Assembly (NCBI GenBank): GCA_014859375.1
Contig: JACUUH010000007.1
Span: 1 to 64,000, forward strand
Length of the DNA: 64,000 nucleotides
Direction: 5' to 3'
DNA from: Gammaproteobacteria bacterium
Lineage (GTDB): Bacteria; Pseudomonadota; Gammaproteobacteria; Nitrosococcales; Methylophagaceae
The notes under the pieces were generated by a model. The model searched no databases. It was given only the letters and a program-made list of their open reading frames with translations, and was not told where the DNA came from. The position numbers were made by a program, and so were the translations under genes. This document shows, one piece after another, positions 23,572 through 33,637 of the stretch. The stretch's first letter is position 1. Each line of letters starts with the position of its first letter.

Positions 23572-26500
23572 ATGTCTATTGTTCGTCACTGTTTTCACAT
23601 TATTAGTCGGCAGCTCGCTTATGTTGCCATCATCTTCGCATCGTTACTGACACTTGTTATTGCCAGCGTTTACTGGTTATCAAATGCGGTTGAACAAAGA
23701 CAAGATGAGATCGCCAGTTGGGTTAGTAGTTATATTGGTTATCCTGTGGCAATGTCTGGCGCGGGGCTTCATTGGATAGGTTTAGAGCCTAAACTTCAAG
23801 TTAATAACATCACAATACTCCGCCAAAACGGTCAAGAGCAATTACTAAGCTTAGAACAACTTTATCTTGGTTTAGATATCATCAGTAGCCTGCAACAAGC
23901 TGAACCGGTGATCAACGACGTATCACTTTCAGGACTAGTGATATCAGTTATTCGTAGTGAACAAGGCAAGTTTGTTATTCAGGGCTTATCTGCGGATTCC
24001 GATCCTTCACCTAATAAGGATTGGTTGCGTTGGGTAAATCTGATAAATAAAGTTAATTTAGATAATATCACTTTAGCGTTAAGCGATTTTAAACAGCCTT
24101 TATTATCAGGGCATTATTTGCTCAATCAAGCTCAAATTGAGCATGACGATAGTCAATGGCGTTCAACGCTTGATCTGACATTACCTGAACAGTTAGGTAA
24201 TAGTATTCAGATAACTGCGGAAACCGAGATCAATGCCAGTTTTGAGTTGGGACATTGGCAAGCACAGGTCAAACTGGATAGTGTTGAATTAGCTGCGTTT
24301 TCAGACATCGTGGTATGGCAGGATATCAGCCTCACTAAAGGACGCATTAATTCGACCTTATCCCTAAGCGGCAATGACACTAAGGTTGATGTTATCACTA
24401 GTTCAATCAATGCCAATCAATTAGAGCTAACATCGTTAAATGCTTCAGCGGCCAGCGCTAAAATTGACCGTTTGTCTGGCTACCTTGACTGGTCTGGCGC
24501 TTCACCGCAATGGCAACTTTCTGGGCGTGAACTGCAATTACGTATGAATGGTGAGGATTGGGTTCCAACAGACTTTAAACTGAATAACCACGCCGACAAC
24601 ACCTTATCATTCGCTAGCAGTTATCTGAGATTAAGTGACCTAACCACGATCGCTTCATTGACCGAATTGTCGCCTGAATTTATACGAAAGCAAAGACCTG
24701 CAGGTGATGTCGAGTCAGTTTCGCTTAGTTATTCTCCTGAGCAGGGGCTTACAGCGATAGCATTTGAATTACGTGATGGTGGCTTATTGCCTTGGCAGCA
24801 GTTGCCGGGCGTGACGGGTTTAACTGCCTCAATCAATTGGAATAATGACATTGGTAATGTTTCATTCGATAGTCACAAGTTGATTCTTTATCCCGAAGGC
24901 TGGTTAGATAAGTCGGTTTTTTTTGATTCGGTTACGGGTGTCATTAGCGTTAATCGTCAGCAAGATAAGTGGATCATTCAATCACAGGCCTTTCGACTAT
25001 GGAATGACGATTTGACAATGCAACTAGATGGTACGATTGAACGGAATGCTGATGGCCGGATCGTGAATGATCTGGCAATGAGTTTACAAGATGTTGAGAT
25101 CAATGCATGGAAATCATATGTCCCTCAACGTATTTTAGATCAAGACTTTAAAGCGTGGTCGAATGATGCTTTTGTTGCAGGCAGAGTGATTGATGGCAAA
25201 ATTGAATTGCTTGGTGATCTAGCGGATTTTCCCTATGATAATGCACCTGATAAGGGGCGTTTTACAATGGACTTACACCTCGAAGGTGCGCAACTACGTT
25301 ACGCACCAAAATGGCCTGATATTGTCGATCTGGAAGCCAAGATTGTCAGTCAAGGTAGCTTACTCGTTATTACTAGCAAACAAGGAAAAATTGCTGGTTT
25401 CGACTTTATTGATGTCACTACAACTATTGAACGATTTGTTTTATCTGCTCCTATTTTATCAGTTCGTGGTGATATGACAGGGACTAGTCAGCAAGCATTG
25501 ACGTTTTTACAGAACAGTCCGTTAAAACAACGATTTGGTCGTGTCTCGGAAACAGTGACAGCACAAGGTCAAAGTGACATCCATCTTGATTTATTGGTGC
25601 CACTAACACATGTCGATGATAGCCAAGCATCTGGATGGCTTAGTTTCAAAGGTAGTTCACTACGAAGTGTCGATGCAACTGAATTGTCCGTCACTAATGT
25701 GATCGGTGCGCTTAAGTTTAATAACGAAGGTGTGTTTGCAAATGCAATAAAAGCTCGTTTTCTTGATGATGATATTGTGATTAATGTGAGTCCAGAGCAA
25801 GATAAAACGACGGTAGATGTAACAGGCCGCTCTTCAATCGATAAAGTTAATACAGTGTTCAATAACACGATTCCCACGTTTGTGTCCGGTCAATTTAACT
25901 ATCAACTGGATGTCTCAATTGCTGAAAAAACCTTAGGTGAGTTTTATGTAGATGCCGTTTTACATTCTGATTTACAAGGCCTTGCCCTAAATTTGCCTGC
26001 ACCGTTTAGCAAACAAAGTGATCAAACTAAAGCCTTTAGAGCTGGCTTTGAACATGTTAATGATGAGCTTGTTTACACGATCAATTATGAGGATGTCGTT
26101 AACGCAATTGTTATGCCCCAAGGCAAAAAGTGGCGTGGTGAGTTTCGATTAGGAGAGGGTCAGCCCAGCTTGCCTGACCATGGCATAAAAATACGAGGTC
26201 AGCTTGCAAACATATCAATCGATGACTGGTTAATAGCGTGGCAAGCTAATCAAAAAATGGATAGCGAGAGTACGTTGGTAGATAGTTTTGATGATGTTTC
26301 AGTAACGATTAATGCGTTAAATGGTTTTGAGCAAAAACTAACGCAGCTTAATGTGTCGATGCAACGCGATGCTCAAGGTTGGCGTACTCAATTTCATAGC
26401 CAGCAAAGTAAAGGTACTTTATATCTGCCATTGCGTTTTGATAATAACGCTATGTTGAGAGTTGATATAGATAAGATCACTATTCATTTACCCAAAGAAA

Positions 26501-27387
26501 CTAAATCCGATCTATCGGTAGCTGAAAAAGACAAAAAATCATCAGTATTATGGCCAGCAATGGCTATCAATATAGGTTCATTAACACTAGATGATATGAA
26601 CTTAGGTCAGTTATCGCTGCGCTCAAAAAGAACACAAGACGCATGGATTATTGAGCAAGGGACACTGGCGTCAGAGTATTTTAGTGCTAATGTGACCAAA
26701 GGTGTTTGGCAAAAACTAGCAACGGGAGATAGTTCGCATATCTCACTACAATCAAAAAGCGATAATTTAGCAGGATTATTAAAAAGTCTGGGTTATATTC
26801 AGGCTGTTGATGCGACCGGCATTGAAATTGGTCTTGATTTCACATGGCCAGACCAACCACTTTCAGTATCAACAGAGCGTATTCAAGGTCAGATCAATAT
26901 TAAAGTGGGTAAAGGTACGTTAACAGAAATAGAATCAGGTGCGGCTGGCAGGATCTTTGGTTTACTCAGTGTTGCCGCTATTCCACGCCGTTTATCTTTA
27001 GATTTTAGTGATTTGTTTGGCAAAGGCTTTAGTTTTGATTCAATAGCGGGAGACTTTAATCTAGCAAATGGCTTAGCTACTACTGATAATATGACAATGA
27101 AAGCTGAATCTGCATTAATTGAAATGACAGGACCGATTGACATTGTTAATAAATCTTATAATCAACACGTTAAAGTGACTCCCAATGTGTCATCGACATT
27201 ACCACTTGCTGGCGCAATGGCTGGTGGCCCGATTGGCTTAGGTGTGGGGGCCGCTATTTTATTGTTTGATAAACTGGCAGATAACTTATTTGATAAAAAT
27301 ATTGTTAACTTAATCAGCTATAAATATGACTTAACTGGACCATGGAATGATCCCCAATTAAACGTAGTAAAACCTGCCGTTCAATAA
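23572..27387 (+). CDS. yhdP: YhdP-family AsmA-like phospholipid transport protein
   Basis: A very large envelope protein (1271 aa) with one N-terminal transmembrane anchor (about 12-36) and a long beta-rich repeat body. Families of this type (TamB/YhdP/AsmA) form grooves that bridge the periplasm and move phospholipids to the outer membrane. The N-terminal YIGYPVAMSGAGLHWIGLEP and C-terminal FGLLSVAAIPRRLSLDFSDL are typical of YhdP. It follows rng by four bases and precedes tldD, the order known from many gammaproteobacteria. Confidence 0.93.
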   Translation: MSIVRHCFHIISRQLAYVAIIFASLLTLVIASVYWLSNAVEQRQDEIASWVSSYIGYPVAMSGAGLHWIGLEPKLQVNNITILRQNGQEQLLSLEQLYLGLDIISSLQQAEPVINDVSLSGLVISVIRSEQGKFVIQGLSADSDPSPNKDWLRWVNLINKVNLDNITLALSDFKQPLLSGHYLLNQAQIEHDDSQWRSTLDLTLPEQLGNSIQITAETEINASFELGHWQAQVKLDSVELAAFSDIVVWQDISLTKGRINSTLSLSGNDTKVDVITSSINANQLELTSLNASAASAKIDRLSGYLDWSGASPQWQLSGRELQLRMNGEDWVPTDFKLNNHADNTLSFASSYLRLSDLTTIASLTELSPEFIRKQRPAGDVESVSLSYSPEQGLTAIAFELRDGGLLPWQQLPGVTGLTASINWNNDIGNVSFDSHKLILYPEGWLDKSVFFDSVTGVISVNRQQDKWIIQSQAFRLWNDDLTMQLDGTIERNADGRIVNDLAMSLQDVEINAWKSYVPQRILDQDFKAWSNDAFVAGRVIDGKIELLGDLADFPYDNAPDKGRFTMDLHLEGAQLRYAPKWPDIVDLEAKIVSQGSLLVITSKQGKIAGFDFIDVTTTIERFVLSAPILSVRGDMTGTSQQALTFLQNSPLKQRFGRVSETVTAQGQSDIHLDLLVPLTHVDDSQASGWLSFKGSSLRSVDATELSVTNVIGALKFNNEGVFANAIKARFLDDDIVINVSPEQDKTTVDVTGRSSIDKVNTVFNNTIPTFVSGQFNYQLDVSIAEKTLGEFYVDAVLHSDLQGLALNLPAPFSKQSDQTKAFRAGFEHVNDELVYTINYEDVVNAIVMPQGKKWRGEFRLGEGQPSLPDHGIKIRGQLANISIDDWLIAWQANQKMDSESTLVDSFDDVSVTINALNGFEQKLTQLNVSMQRDAQGWRTQFHSQQSKGTLYLPLRFDNNAMLRVDIDKITIHLPKETKSDLSVAEKDKKSSVLWPAMAINIGSLTLDDMNLGQLSLRSKRTQDAWIIEQGTLASEYFSANVTKGVWQKLATGDSSHISLQSKSDNLAGLLKSLGYIQAVDATGIEIGLDFTWPDQPLSVSTERIQGQINIKVGKGTLTEIESGAAGRIFGLLSVAAIPRRLSLDFSDLFGKGFSFDSIAGDFNLANGLATTDNMTMKAESALIEMTGPIDIVNKSYNQHVKVTPNVSSTLPLAGAMAGGPIGLGVGAAILLFDKLADNLFDKNIVNLISYKYDLTGPWNDPQLNVVKPAVQ

Positions 27388-27440
27388 AAAAACAGCAAAT
27401 TCTGGTATGATCTACCGATTAACTCACTTGTAACGCCATC

Positions 27441-28883
27441 ATGACTTTCTCACTATTTGAACAAGTTAACCAACAATTACTAATACCTGCAGGTTTGGTT
27501 GAAGCCGATCTGGAACAGACACTTGCTTTGACTATGGGGCGAGGCGTTGATTATGCTGATTTATATTTTCAACAATCGCGACAGGAAAACTGGCAACTAG
27601 AAGATGGCATTATCAAAGATGGTGGCTATCATATTGAACAAGGTGTCGGTGTGCGTGCATGCAGTGGTGAAAAAACCGGCTTTGCCTATTCAGATGATTT
27701 GATTTTACCAGCACTACACGATGCAGCCAAAGCAGCACGGGCTATTTCAAGACAAGGTGCTGATGGTAAGGTGCAGGCATGGAAACGTACTGTTTCGCCG
27801 GAATTTTATGTTCAAACTGATCCATTAGCTGTTTTAACGGTAGAACAAAAATTAGCCTTATTACATCAAGCAGATGCCGTTGCACGTGCAGCCGATCCTC
27901 GTGTTACTCAAGTTAATGTCAGTCTGGCTGGTGGACTTGAGACTATTTTAGTTGCTGCCAGTGATGGTACGTTTGCTGCTGATATTCGGCCATTAGTCAG
28001 AATGAATGTATCTGTGATTGTCGAGTCAAATGGCCGCCGTGAACGTGGTAGTGCCGGTGGCGGACGACGTTTAGATTATCGCTATTTTCAAGATAATGAT
28101 CTTGCTAGCGGCTACGCTAAAGAAGCTGTTCGACAAGCTTTGGTTAATTTAGAAGCTGTTGCAGCTCCCGCTGGCAATATGCCAGTGGTATTAGCATCAG
28201 GTTGGCCTGGTGTGTTATTGCACGAAGCGGTTGGCCATGGTTTGGAAGGTGATTTTAATCGGCGAGGCAGTTCTGCCTTTTCTGGTCGAATTGGGCAGAT
28301 GGTGGCATCGCCTTTATGTACGGTTGTTGATGATGGTACATTGCAAGATCGTCGTGGTTCTTTGACCGTTGATGATGAAGGTGTGCCTACAGAAAAAACA
28401 ACATTAATCGAGAATGGCAAACTCACCAATTACATGCAAGATAAACATAATGCGCGATTGATGGGAACACGCAGTACCGGTAATGGCCGTCGTGAATCCT
28501 ATGCTCATTTGCCAATGCCGCGAATGACTAATACTTATATGTTACCTGGAACATATGAGCCGGAAGAAGTCATTGCATCAGTAGAAAAAGGCTTATATGC
28601 CGTTAATTTTGGTGGCGGACAGGTTGATATTACCTCGGGTAAGTTTGTATTTTCGACCAGTGAAGTTTATTTAATTGAGAATGGCAAAATAACCCGACCT
28701 GTGAAAGGAGCAACCTTAATTGGCAATGGTCCTGAGGTAATGGGACGAATCAGCATGGTTGCAAATGATTTAGAGTTAGATACTGGGGTCGGTAACTGTG
28801 GCAAAGAAGGGCAAAGTGTCCCAGTAGGTGTTGGTCAACCAACATTGAAAGTAGACAGTTTAACCGTTGGTGGGACAGCATAA
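27441..28883 (+). CDS. tldD: Metalloprotease TldD
   Basis: Subunit of the TldD/TldE (PmbA) zinc protease involved in antitoxin and modified-peptide cleavage. The zinc site is the HExxxH motif in [38 protein letters not shown] and [18 protein letters not shown] are strongly conserved. 480 aa. The partner tldE/pmbA is not in this window. The stop TAA overlaps the PP-loop gene ATG by one base. Confidence 0.96.
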   Translation: MTFSLFEQVNQQLLIPAGLVEADLEQTLALTMGRGVDYADLYFQQSRQENWQLEDGIIKDGGYHIEQGVGVRACSGEKTGFAYSDDLILPALHDAAKAARAISRQGADGKVQAWKRTVSPEFYVQTDPLAVLTVEQKLALLHQADAVARAADPRVTQVNVSLAGGLETILVAASDGTFAADIRPLVRMNVSVIVESNGRRERGSAGGGRRLDYRYFQDNDLASGYAKEAVRQALVNLEAVAAPAGNMPVVLASGWPGVLLHEAVGHGLEGDFNRRGSSAFSGRIGQMVASPLCTVVDDGTLQDRRGSLTVDDEGVPTEKTTLIENGKLTNYMQDKHNARLMGTRSTGNGRRESYAHLPMPRMTNTYMLPGTYEPEEVIASVEKGLYAVNFGGGQVDITSGKFVFSTSEVYLIENGKITRPVKGATLIGNGPEVMGRISMVANDLELDTGVGNCGKEGQSVPVGVGQPTLKVDSLTVGGTA

Positions 28884-29935
28884 TGGCAAAACAGCATAAA
28901 GCAGTCGCGCTTATTTCGGGTGGCTTGGATTCAATGCTGGCTGTACGAGTGTTGCAAGAACAGGGTATTGAGGTTGAAGGCATCAATTTCTATACGGGTT
29001 TTTGTGTAGAAGGTCATACCCATGCCATTCGTAACCACGACAAAGATAAGCAAAAACGTAATAATGCGTTATGGGCTGCAGAACAATTAGGTATCAAATT
29101 ACATATTGTTGATGTGATTGAAGAGTACAAAGATGTTCTGCTTAATCCCAAACATGGCTATGGCGCTAATATGAACCCATGTTTAGATTGTAAGATCTTT
29201 ATGGTCAGTAAAGCGGTGCAATGGGTGACAGAAAATCATAAAAATGGTTTTGATTTTATTATCACTGGCGAAGTGATCGGTCAAAGGCCAATGTCACAAC
29301 GAAAACAAACCATGCCGATTGTTGCTCATGAGTCGGGTGCCGATGATATTTTATTAAGGCCCCTATGCGCCAAGAATTTACCAGCAACGAAACCTGAGAT
29401 TGAAGGCTGGGTTGATCGTGAAAAACTATATAACTTTAGCGGTAGAAATCGGAAACCTCAAATGGCATTAGCCAAAGCATTTGGTTTTAGTGATTATGCC
29501 TCACCTGCTGGTGGCTGTTGCTTTTTAACCGATAAGAGCTATTCTGATAAGTTGGTCGATCTTTGGAAAGGTCGTGGTAGCCGTGACTATGACATGGATG
29601 ACATCATGTTGCTTAAAGTAGGGCGACATCTTAGACCTAAACCCGACTACAAACTCATTGTCGCGCGTGATGGCGGTGAAAGTAAGTTTTTGCAAGGCTA
29701 TCGTAAACAACTGCCATCAATTCAAGTGATTAGTCATAATGGCCCTCTAACGTTGGTTGATGGTAGCTTTGATAGTGATGATTATCAAACTGCTGCCGGC
29801 ATTGTTGCTCGTTATGGTCAGGGACGCGATTACGATGAAGTCGAAGCAACCGTAACGATTCCAGGGCAAGATGTAGTAACAATCAAAGTTAAACCTTTAA
29901 CATCAGAACAAGTACGTGAAGAGTGGCATGTATGA
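28883..29935 (+). CDS. PP-loop ATPase, MnmA/ThiI-like sulfurtransferase with C-terminal NFACT-R-like domain
   Basis: A 350-residue PP-loop protein. The pyrophosphate loop is SGGLDS at 12-17, and a catalytic-type Cys pair lies at 100 and 103 (NPCLDCKIFM). GGCCFLTDKS (Cys212, Cys213) gives a second Cys pair. From about residue 225, LKVGRHLRPKPDYKLIVARD resembles the NFACT-R RNA-binding domain. The chemistry suggested is adenylation of a nucleobase followed by sulfur insertion, most likely on RNA. The stop overlaps a TusA-like sulfur carrier start. Databases often name such proteins as MnmA-like tRNA enzymes (recalled), but it is not the standard mnmA. The exact substrate is unknown. Confidence 0.75.
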   Translation: MAKQHKAVALISGGLDSMLAVRVLQEQGIEVEGINFYTGFCVEGHTHAIRNHDKDKQKRNNALWAAEQLGIKLHIVDVIEEYKDVLLNPKHGYGANMNPCLDCKIFMVSKAVQWVTENHKNGFDFIITGEVIGQRPMSQRKQTMPIVAHESGADDILLRPLCAKNLPATKPEIEGWVDREKLYNFSGRNRKPQMALAKAFGFSDYASPAGGCCFLTDKSYSDKLVDLWKGRGSRDYDMDDIMLLKVGRHLRPKPDYKLIVARDGGESKFLQGYRKQLPSIQVISHNGPLTLVDGSFDSDDYQTAAGIVARYGQGRDYDEVEATVTIPGQDVVTIKVKPLTSEQVREEWHV

Positions 29936-30156
29936 GTGAGTTTGAATTAGATGCGCGACGCATGTTATGTCCAATGCCTGTTATCAAAACACAAAACAAA
30001 GCAAAAGAATTACAAACAGGCGATATCTTAAACGTAATTTGTACTGATCCTGGTGCATTAAGTGATATTCCTGCCTGGGCACGTATTAATGGTCATGAGT
30101 TTGTAGGTCATGATCAACAGGATGATGAACTTATCATAACCATCAAAATTGGATAG
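29932..30156 (+). CDS. TusA-family sulfur carrier protein
   Basis: A 74-residue SirA/TusA fold protein with the persulfide Cys13 in LDARRMLCPMPVIKTQNKAK (CPxP motif) and TDPGALSDIPAW. I start at ATG 29932, which overlaps the PP-loop gene stop as ATGA; a GTG three codons earlier is less likely. Tight coupling to a PP-loop enzyme suggests it delivers sulfur to it. It could also be a general TusA; no tusBCDE genes are nearby. Confidence 0.88.
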   Translation: MSEFELDARRMLCPMPVIKTQNKAKELQTGDILNVICTDPGALSDIPAWARINGHEFVGHDQQDDELIITIKIG

Positions 30157-30158
30157 TT

Positions 30159-30175
30159 TGCACAATAATTGTGCG
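30159..30175. promoter_or_regulatory. NtrC binding site 1 upstream of glnA
   Basis: TGCACAATAATTGTGCG fits the TGCAC-N7-GTGCA NtrC operator with one mismatch at the last base. Its centre is about 117 bases before the start predicted from the sigma-54 promoter, a normal enhancer distance. Confidence 0.82.
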
Positions 30176-30188
30176 ATTTGACTGTTGT

Positions 30189-30205
30189 TGCACAAATATG
30201 GTGCG
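30189..30205. promoter_or_regulatory. NtrC binding site 2 upstream of glnA
   Basis: TGCACAAATATGGTGCG has the same TGCAC-N7-GTGC spacing and lies 30 bases from site 1 centre to centre, about three helical turns, so two NtrC dimers would bind the same face. This resembles the paired sites of E. coli glnAp2. Confidence 0.82.
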
Positions 30206-30257
30206 TTTTTGGTCGCTGAAATAGTGTTAAATAGTTGATTTTAATTGTATTTCAAAA

Positions 30258-30273
30258 TGGCTTGATTCATGCT
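30258..30273 (+). promoter_or_regulatory. Sigma-54 promoter of glnA
   Basis: TGGCTTGATTCATGCT has GG and GC doublets with first G to G spacing of exactly 12 bases, as in the TGGCAC-N5-TTGC consensus. The predicted start is near 30284. Together with the two upstream NtrC sites it explains nitrogen-regulated expression of glnA. Confidence 0.8.
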
Positions 30274-30337
30274 TTAATGCAGAATGTTTTTGTACTTAAA
30301 TTAAATATGCATTATTAATTGCAATGGGAGAAAATCA

Positions 30338-31747
30338 GTGTCAGTCGAAAAAGTGCTTCAAATGATTAAAGATGAAGATGTCCAATTTGTGGACTTCCGA
30401 TTCACCGATACACGCGGTAAACAGCAGCATGTTTCTTTTCCTGCTCATAGTATCGATGAAGACACCTTTACTGAAGGCAATATGTTTGATGGTTCATCTG
30501 TTGCTGGTTGGAAAGGTATCAATGAATCTGACATGATTTTAATGCCTGATCCTTCAACAGCGGTGATGGATCCTTTTATGGATGATAATACACTTATCAT
30601 CAGCTGCGACATCATAGAGCCTGGTACTATGCAAGGCTATGAACGTGATCCCCGTTCGGTTGCCAAACGTGCCCAAGCTCATTTAATTTCAACAGGTATT
30701 GCTGATACGGCCTATTTTGGCCCGGAACCAGAGTTCTTCATTTTAGATGATGTACGTTGGGGCAGTGATATGTCTGGCACATTTTACAAAGTAGATTCTG
30801 ATGAGTCTTCGTGGAACACAGAAAAAGTATTTCCTGATGGTAATAAAGGTCATCGCCCTAGAGTGAAAGGTGGTTATTTCCCTGTGCCGCCAGTTGATTC
30901 ATTACAAGATATCCGTTCTGCAATGTGCTTAACACTCGAAGAAATGGGCCAAACTACTGAAGTGCACCATCATGAAGTGGCAACGGCTGGGCAATGTGAA
31001 ATTGGTGTCAGGTTCAACACCTTGGTTAAAAAAGCCGATGAAGTACAAGAGTTAAAATATGTTGTTCACAATGTGGCTCATGCCTATGGCAAAACAGCTA
31101 CTTTCATGCCTAAACCACTTGTTGGTGATAATGGTAGTGGTATGCATGTTCACCAGTCATTATCTAAAGATGGTGAAAACTTATTCGCAGGTAACAAATA
31201 TGGTGGTTTATCTGAAACTGCGCTTTACTACATTGGCGGTATCATTAAACATGCGCGTGCATTAAATGCCTTTACTAACGCAAGTACAAACAGTTATAAA
31301 CGTTTGGTACCAGGCTTTGAAGCACCGGTTATGTTGGCTTATTCTGCGCGTAACCGCTCTGCCTCAATTCGTATTCCTTATGTGACTAATCCTAAAGGTC
31401 GCCGTATTGAAGTGCGTTTCCCTGATCCAACAGCAAATCCTTATTTAGCCTTTAGTGCAATGTTGATGGCTGGTCTTGATGGTATTAAAAACAAGATCCA
31501 CCCTGGTGATGCTATGGATAAAGATTTATATGATTTGCCAGCTGAAGAGTCTGCATCGATTCCAACAGTATGTCATTCATTGGATCAAGCATTAGATGCA
31601 CTTGATGCAGATCGTGCTTTCTTGACTGATGGCGCTGTGTTTACTGATGATATGATTGATGCCTATATTGCATTGAAAATGGAAGAAGTGACTCGTATAC
31701 GGATGGAAACTCACCCAGCTGAATACGATATGTACTACAGCTTATAA
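30338..31747 (+). CDS. glnA: Glutamine synthetase type I
   Basis: Makes glutamine from glutamate, ammonia and ATP as a dodecamer. Metal and substrate motifs include [34 protein letters not shown] and [13 protein letters not shown]. Tyr398 in [10 protein letters not shown] corresponds to the adenylylation site Tyr397 of the E. coli enzyme, so GlnE-type control is likely. 469 aa. GGGAG precedes the GTG start. Expressed from the sigma-54/NtrC promoter region just upstream. Confidence 0.98.
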   Translation: MSVEKVLQMIKDEDVQFVDFRFTDTRGKQQHVSFPAHSIDEDTFTEGNMFDGSSVAGWKGINESDMILMPDPSTAVMDPFMDDNTLIISCDIIEPGTMQGYERDPRSVAKRAQAHLISTGIADTAYFGPEPEFFILDDVRWGSDMSGTFYKVDSDESSWNTEKVFPDGNKGHRPRVKGGYFPVPPVDSLQDIRSAMCLTLEEMGQTTEVHHHEVATAGQCEIGVRFNTLVKKADEVQELKYVVHNVAHAYGKTATFMPKPLVGDNGSGMHVHQSLSKDGENLFAGNKYGGLSETALYYIGGIIKHARALNAFTNASTNSYKRLVPGFEAPVMLAYSARNRSASIRIPYVTNPKGRRIEVRFPDPTANPYLAFSAMLMAGLDGIKNKIHPGDAMDKDLYDLPAEESASIPTVCHSLDQALDALDADRAFLTDGAVFTDDMIDAYIALKMEEVTRIRMETHPAEYDMYYSL

Positions 31748-31769
31748 TCTTTTGTTAGATTTTTAGTGC

Positions 31770-31807
31770 AACGCCACTATCCTATAACGATGGTGGCGTT
31801 TTTTTAT
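31770..31807 (+). terminator. Intrinsic terminator after glnA
   Basis: AACGCCAC pairs with GTGGCGTT around a short interior, followed by a run of seven T. It separates glnA from the DUF4124-ntrBC genes. Confidence 0.88.
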
Positions 31808-31850
31808 GTGTTATCTTGCAGACATGTTTTAGCTAGCCTATGATTGCATT

Positions 31851-32375
31851 ATGAAATACATGCCGCTAATTTTATTTTTTGTTGCAATGACGGTTGATGC
31901 AGAGTTTTATCGCTCTATCGATGAACAGGGTAACGTTGTGTATTCGGATCAACCGAGTGCTAATTCCGAACAAATTGAATTAAAAGAACTTTCTACGTAT
32001 ACCCCTGCACCGATAGTTGAAGTTGAAGCGGTCACAGACGCTAGCGAGGCTCAATCAACGGACATAGACGTACCTGACTATCAAGTATCAATTTCTAGCC
32101 CTAAACAAAATGAAGCATTTTGGAGTAATGGTGGAATGGTGGACGTGACTGTTACGGTTGAACCCGAATTAAGTACGCAAAGAAATGATCAATTACTGTT
32201 CTTGCTTGATGGTAAACCTATAGGTCAAGCGCAATCGGATTTAACTATAACACTTCAGAATGTAGAGCGCGGTAGTCATATCCTTGTTGTAACGGTTGTA
32301 GATAGTCAAGGGGAAATACTACAGAGAAGTAAATCGGTGTTATTCCATCTGCATAAACGCTCGATTGCACAATAA
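31851..32375 (+). CDS. DUF4124 domain exported protein
   Basis: A 174-residue protein with an N-terminal signal peptide (MKYMPLILFFVAMTVDAEF) and the DUF4124 motif YRSIDEQGNVVYSDQPSANS. The C-terminal half is beta-rich and Ig-like (ISSPKQNEAFWSNGGMVDVT). DUF4124 proteins commonly lie between glnA and ntrB in gammaproteobacteria (recalled). The role is not known; it may share the nitrogen regulon by position only. Confidence 0.82.
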   Translation: MKYMPLILFFVAMTVDAEFYRSIDEQGNVVYSDQPSANSEQIELKELSTYTPAPIVEVEAVTDASEAQSTDIDVPDYQVSISSPKQNEAFWSNGGMVDVTVTVEPELSTQRNDQLLFLLDGKPIGQAQSDLTITLQNVERGSHILVVTVVDSQGEILQRSKSVLFHLHKRSIAQ

Positions 32376-32395
32376 TAATTCTGTCCAAATTAGCT

Positions 32396-32412
32396 TGCAC
32401 TATTGTGGTGCG
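32396..32412. promoter_or_regulatory. NtrC binding site upstream of ntrB
   Basis: TGCACTATTGTGGTGCG again shows TGCAC-N7-GTGC spacing. It lies about 170 bases before ntrB, with no good sigma-54 promoter seen after it. By analogy with the glnL promoter of E. coli it may be an autoregulatory (repressing) site for ntrBC. A half site (TTGCAC) lies 30 bases upstream at 32365. The rest of the 206-base gap holds no supported gene; a 60-codon frame there is not convincing. Confidence 0.75.
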
Positions 32413-32581
32413 TTTGTCCTCACTATATAGTCATTCAGTATGATAAATCAATAATTCTCAAGAAGATAATATTTTATGTGGTTGATATTAAAGTAAAATA
32501 TATTAAATTTTGTTTGAGTTTATTTATTGGAGCGGTTATTGCTGATGTAAGGCAATGTGATATATTTGATGAACTGTTGAG

Positions 32582-33637
32582 ATGACCACGCTAATTCCCT
32601 GTCAGAACATAATTGATAATTTAACCACTTGCGTTGTTATTTTAGATGACAACCTTAACGTTAAATTTATCAATGCCTCTGCGGAAATCTTATTTGATAT
32701 TAGTCAACGTCAAGCTGAATTAATACCGTTTCGAGTGCTTTTGCCTGGTGAGCAAGGTTTATTTGAAAGCTTAAGCCGAGTACAGCAAACAGGCCAGGCA
32801 TTAATCAAACGTGAACTTAAATTGTATATCCCATCTAATGGTGATGTCTTGGTTGATTGTGCGATCAAGCTGTTAGAACTAGGTGACAAATCGCCCTATG
32901 TTTTATTAGAGTTCTCGCAACTTGATTTTAAAGATAGAATTAGTCGCGATGAAAGCTTACACGCTCAGCAACAAGTGGTTAGAGGCTTGGCGCATGAGAT
33001 TAAAAACCCATTAGGCGGACTTCGTGGTGCGGCCCAGCTATTAGAGCGCCAGCTTGAATCAGTAGAGCTTAGAGAATATACCAGTATCATTATCAGTGAG
33101 GCTGATCGATTACAAAACTTGATGACTAATATGTTGGGACCGCATCAACAGTCTAAACAAAGTTTGGTCAACATACATGAAGTCTTACAACGTGTTCGCC
33201 AACTCGTGTTTGCTGAAATTGACGAAAAACTGGTTTTTATCAGTGATTACGATCCGAGTATTCCAGCGTTTTACGCGGATTTTGATCAATTAGTTCAAGT
33301 CTTTTTGAATATTGTGCGTAATGCCGTACAAGCGATGAGAGGCATAGGCAATATCATTGTTAGAACACGCATACAACGTTATGTCACTATCGAAAATCAG
33401 CATCATAAATTAGCCTTGGCTGTTGAAATTGAAGACAATGGTCCTGGCATCCCGCCATCATTACAAGAAAGTATGTTCTATCCATTAGTCACGGGTAGAG
33501 CTGAAGGTACAGGATTAGGACTGTATCTATCACAAAATTTAATTCATCGAAATCATGGCGCGATCAGCTGTATTAGCAGACCAGGTCAGACCGTGTTTAC
33601 AGTCGTTTTTCCTTTGGAGCGAGTTTGTGAAAAATAA
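32582..33637 (+). CDS. ntrB: Nitrogen regulation sensor histidine kinase NtrB (GlnL)
   Basis: Cytoplasmic kinase/phosphatase of NtrC, controlled by PII. An N-terminal PAS domain (about 10-110) is followed by the H box RGLAHEIKNPLGGLRGAAQ with His138, the N box NIVRNAVQAM, the G1 box EDNGPGIPP and the G2 box GTGLGLYLSQNLI. 351 aa and no transmembrane segment. The end overlaps ntrC by 11 bases. Confidence 0.96.
   Translation: MTTLIPCQNIIDNLTTCVVILDDNLNVKFINASAEILFDISQRQAELIPFRVLLPGEQGLFESLSRVQQTGQALIKRELKLYIPSNGDVLVDCAIKLLELGDKSPYVLLEFSQLDFKDRISRDESLHAQQQVVRGLAHEIKNPLGGLRGAAQLLERQLESVELREYTSIIISEADRLQNLMTNMLGPHQQSKQSLVNIHEVLQRVRQLVFAEIDEKLVFISDYDPSIPAFYADFDQLVQVFLNIVRNAVQAMRGIGNIIVRTRIQRYVTIENQHHKLALAVEIEDNGPGIPPSLQESMFYPLVTGRAEGTGLGLYLSQNLIHRNHGAISCISRPGQTVFTVVFPLERVCEK

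Noticed and set aside
32403-32585. 60-codon frame between the DUF4124 gene and ntrB
   Set aside because: AT-rich, no good ribosome binding site, overlaps the NtrC site and resembles nothing. Treated as leader.
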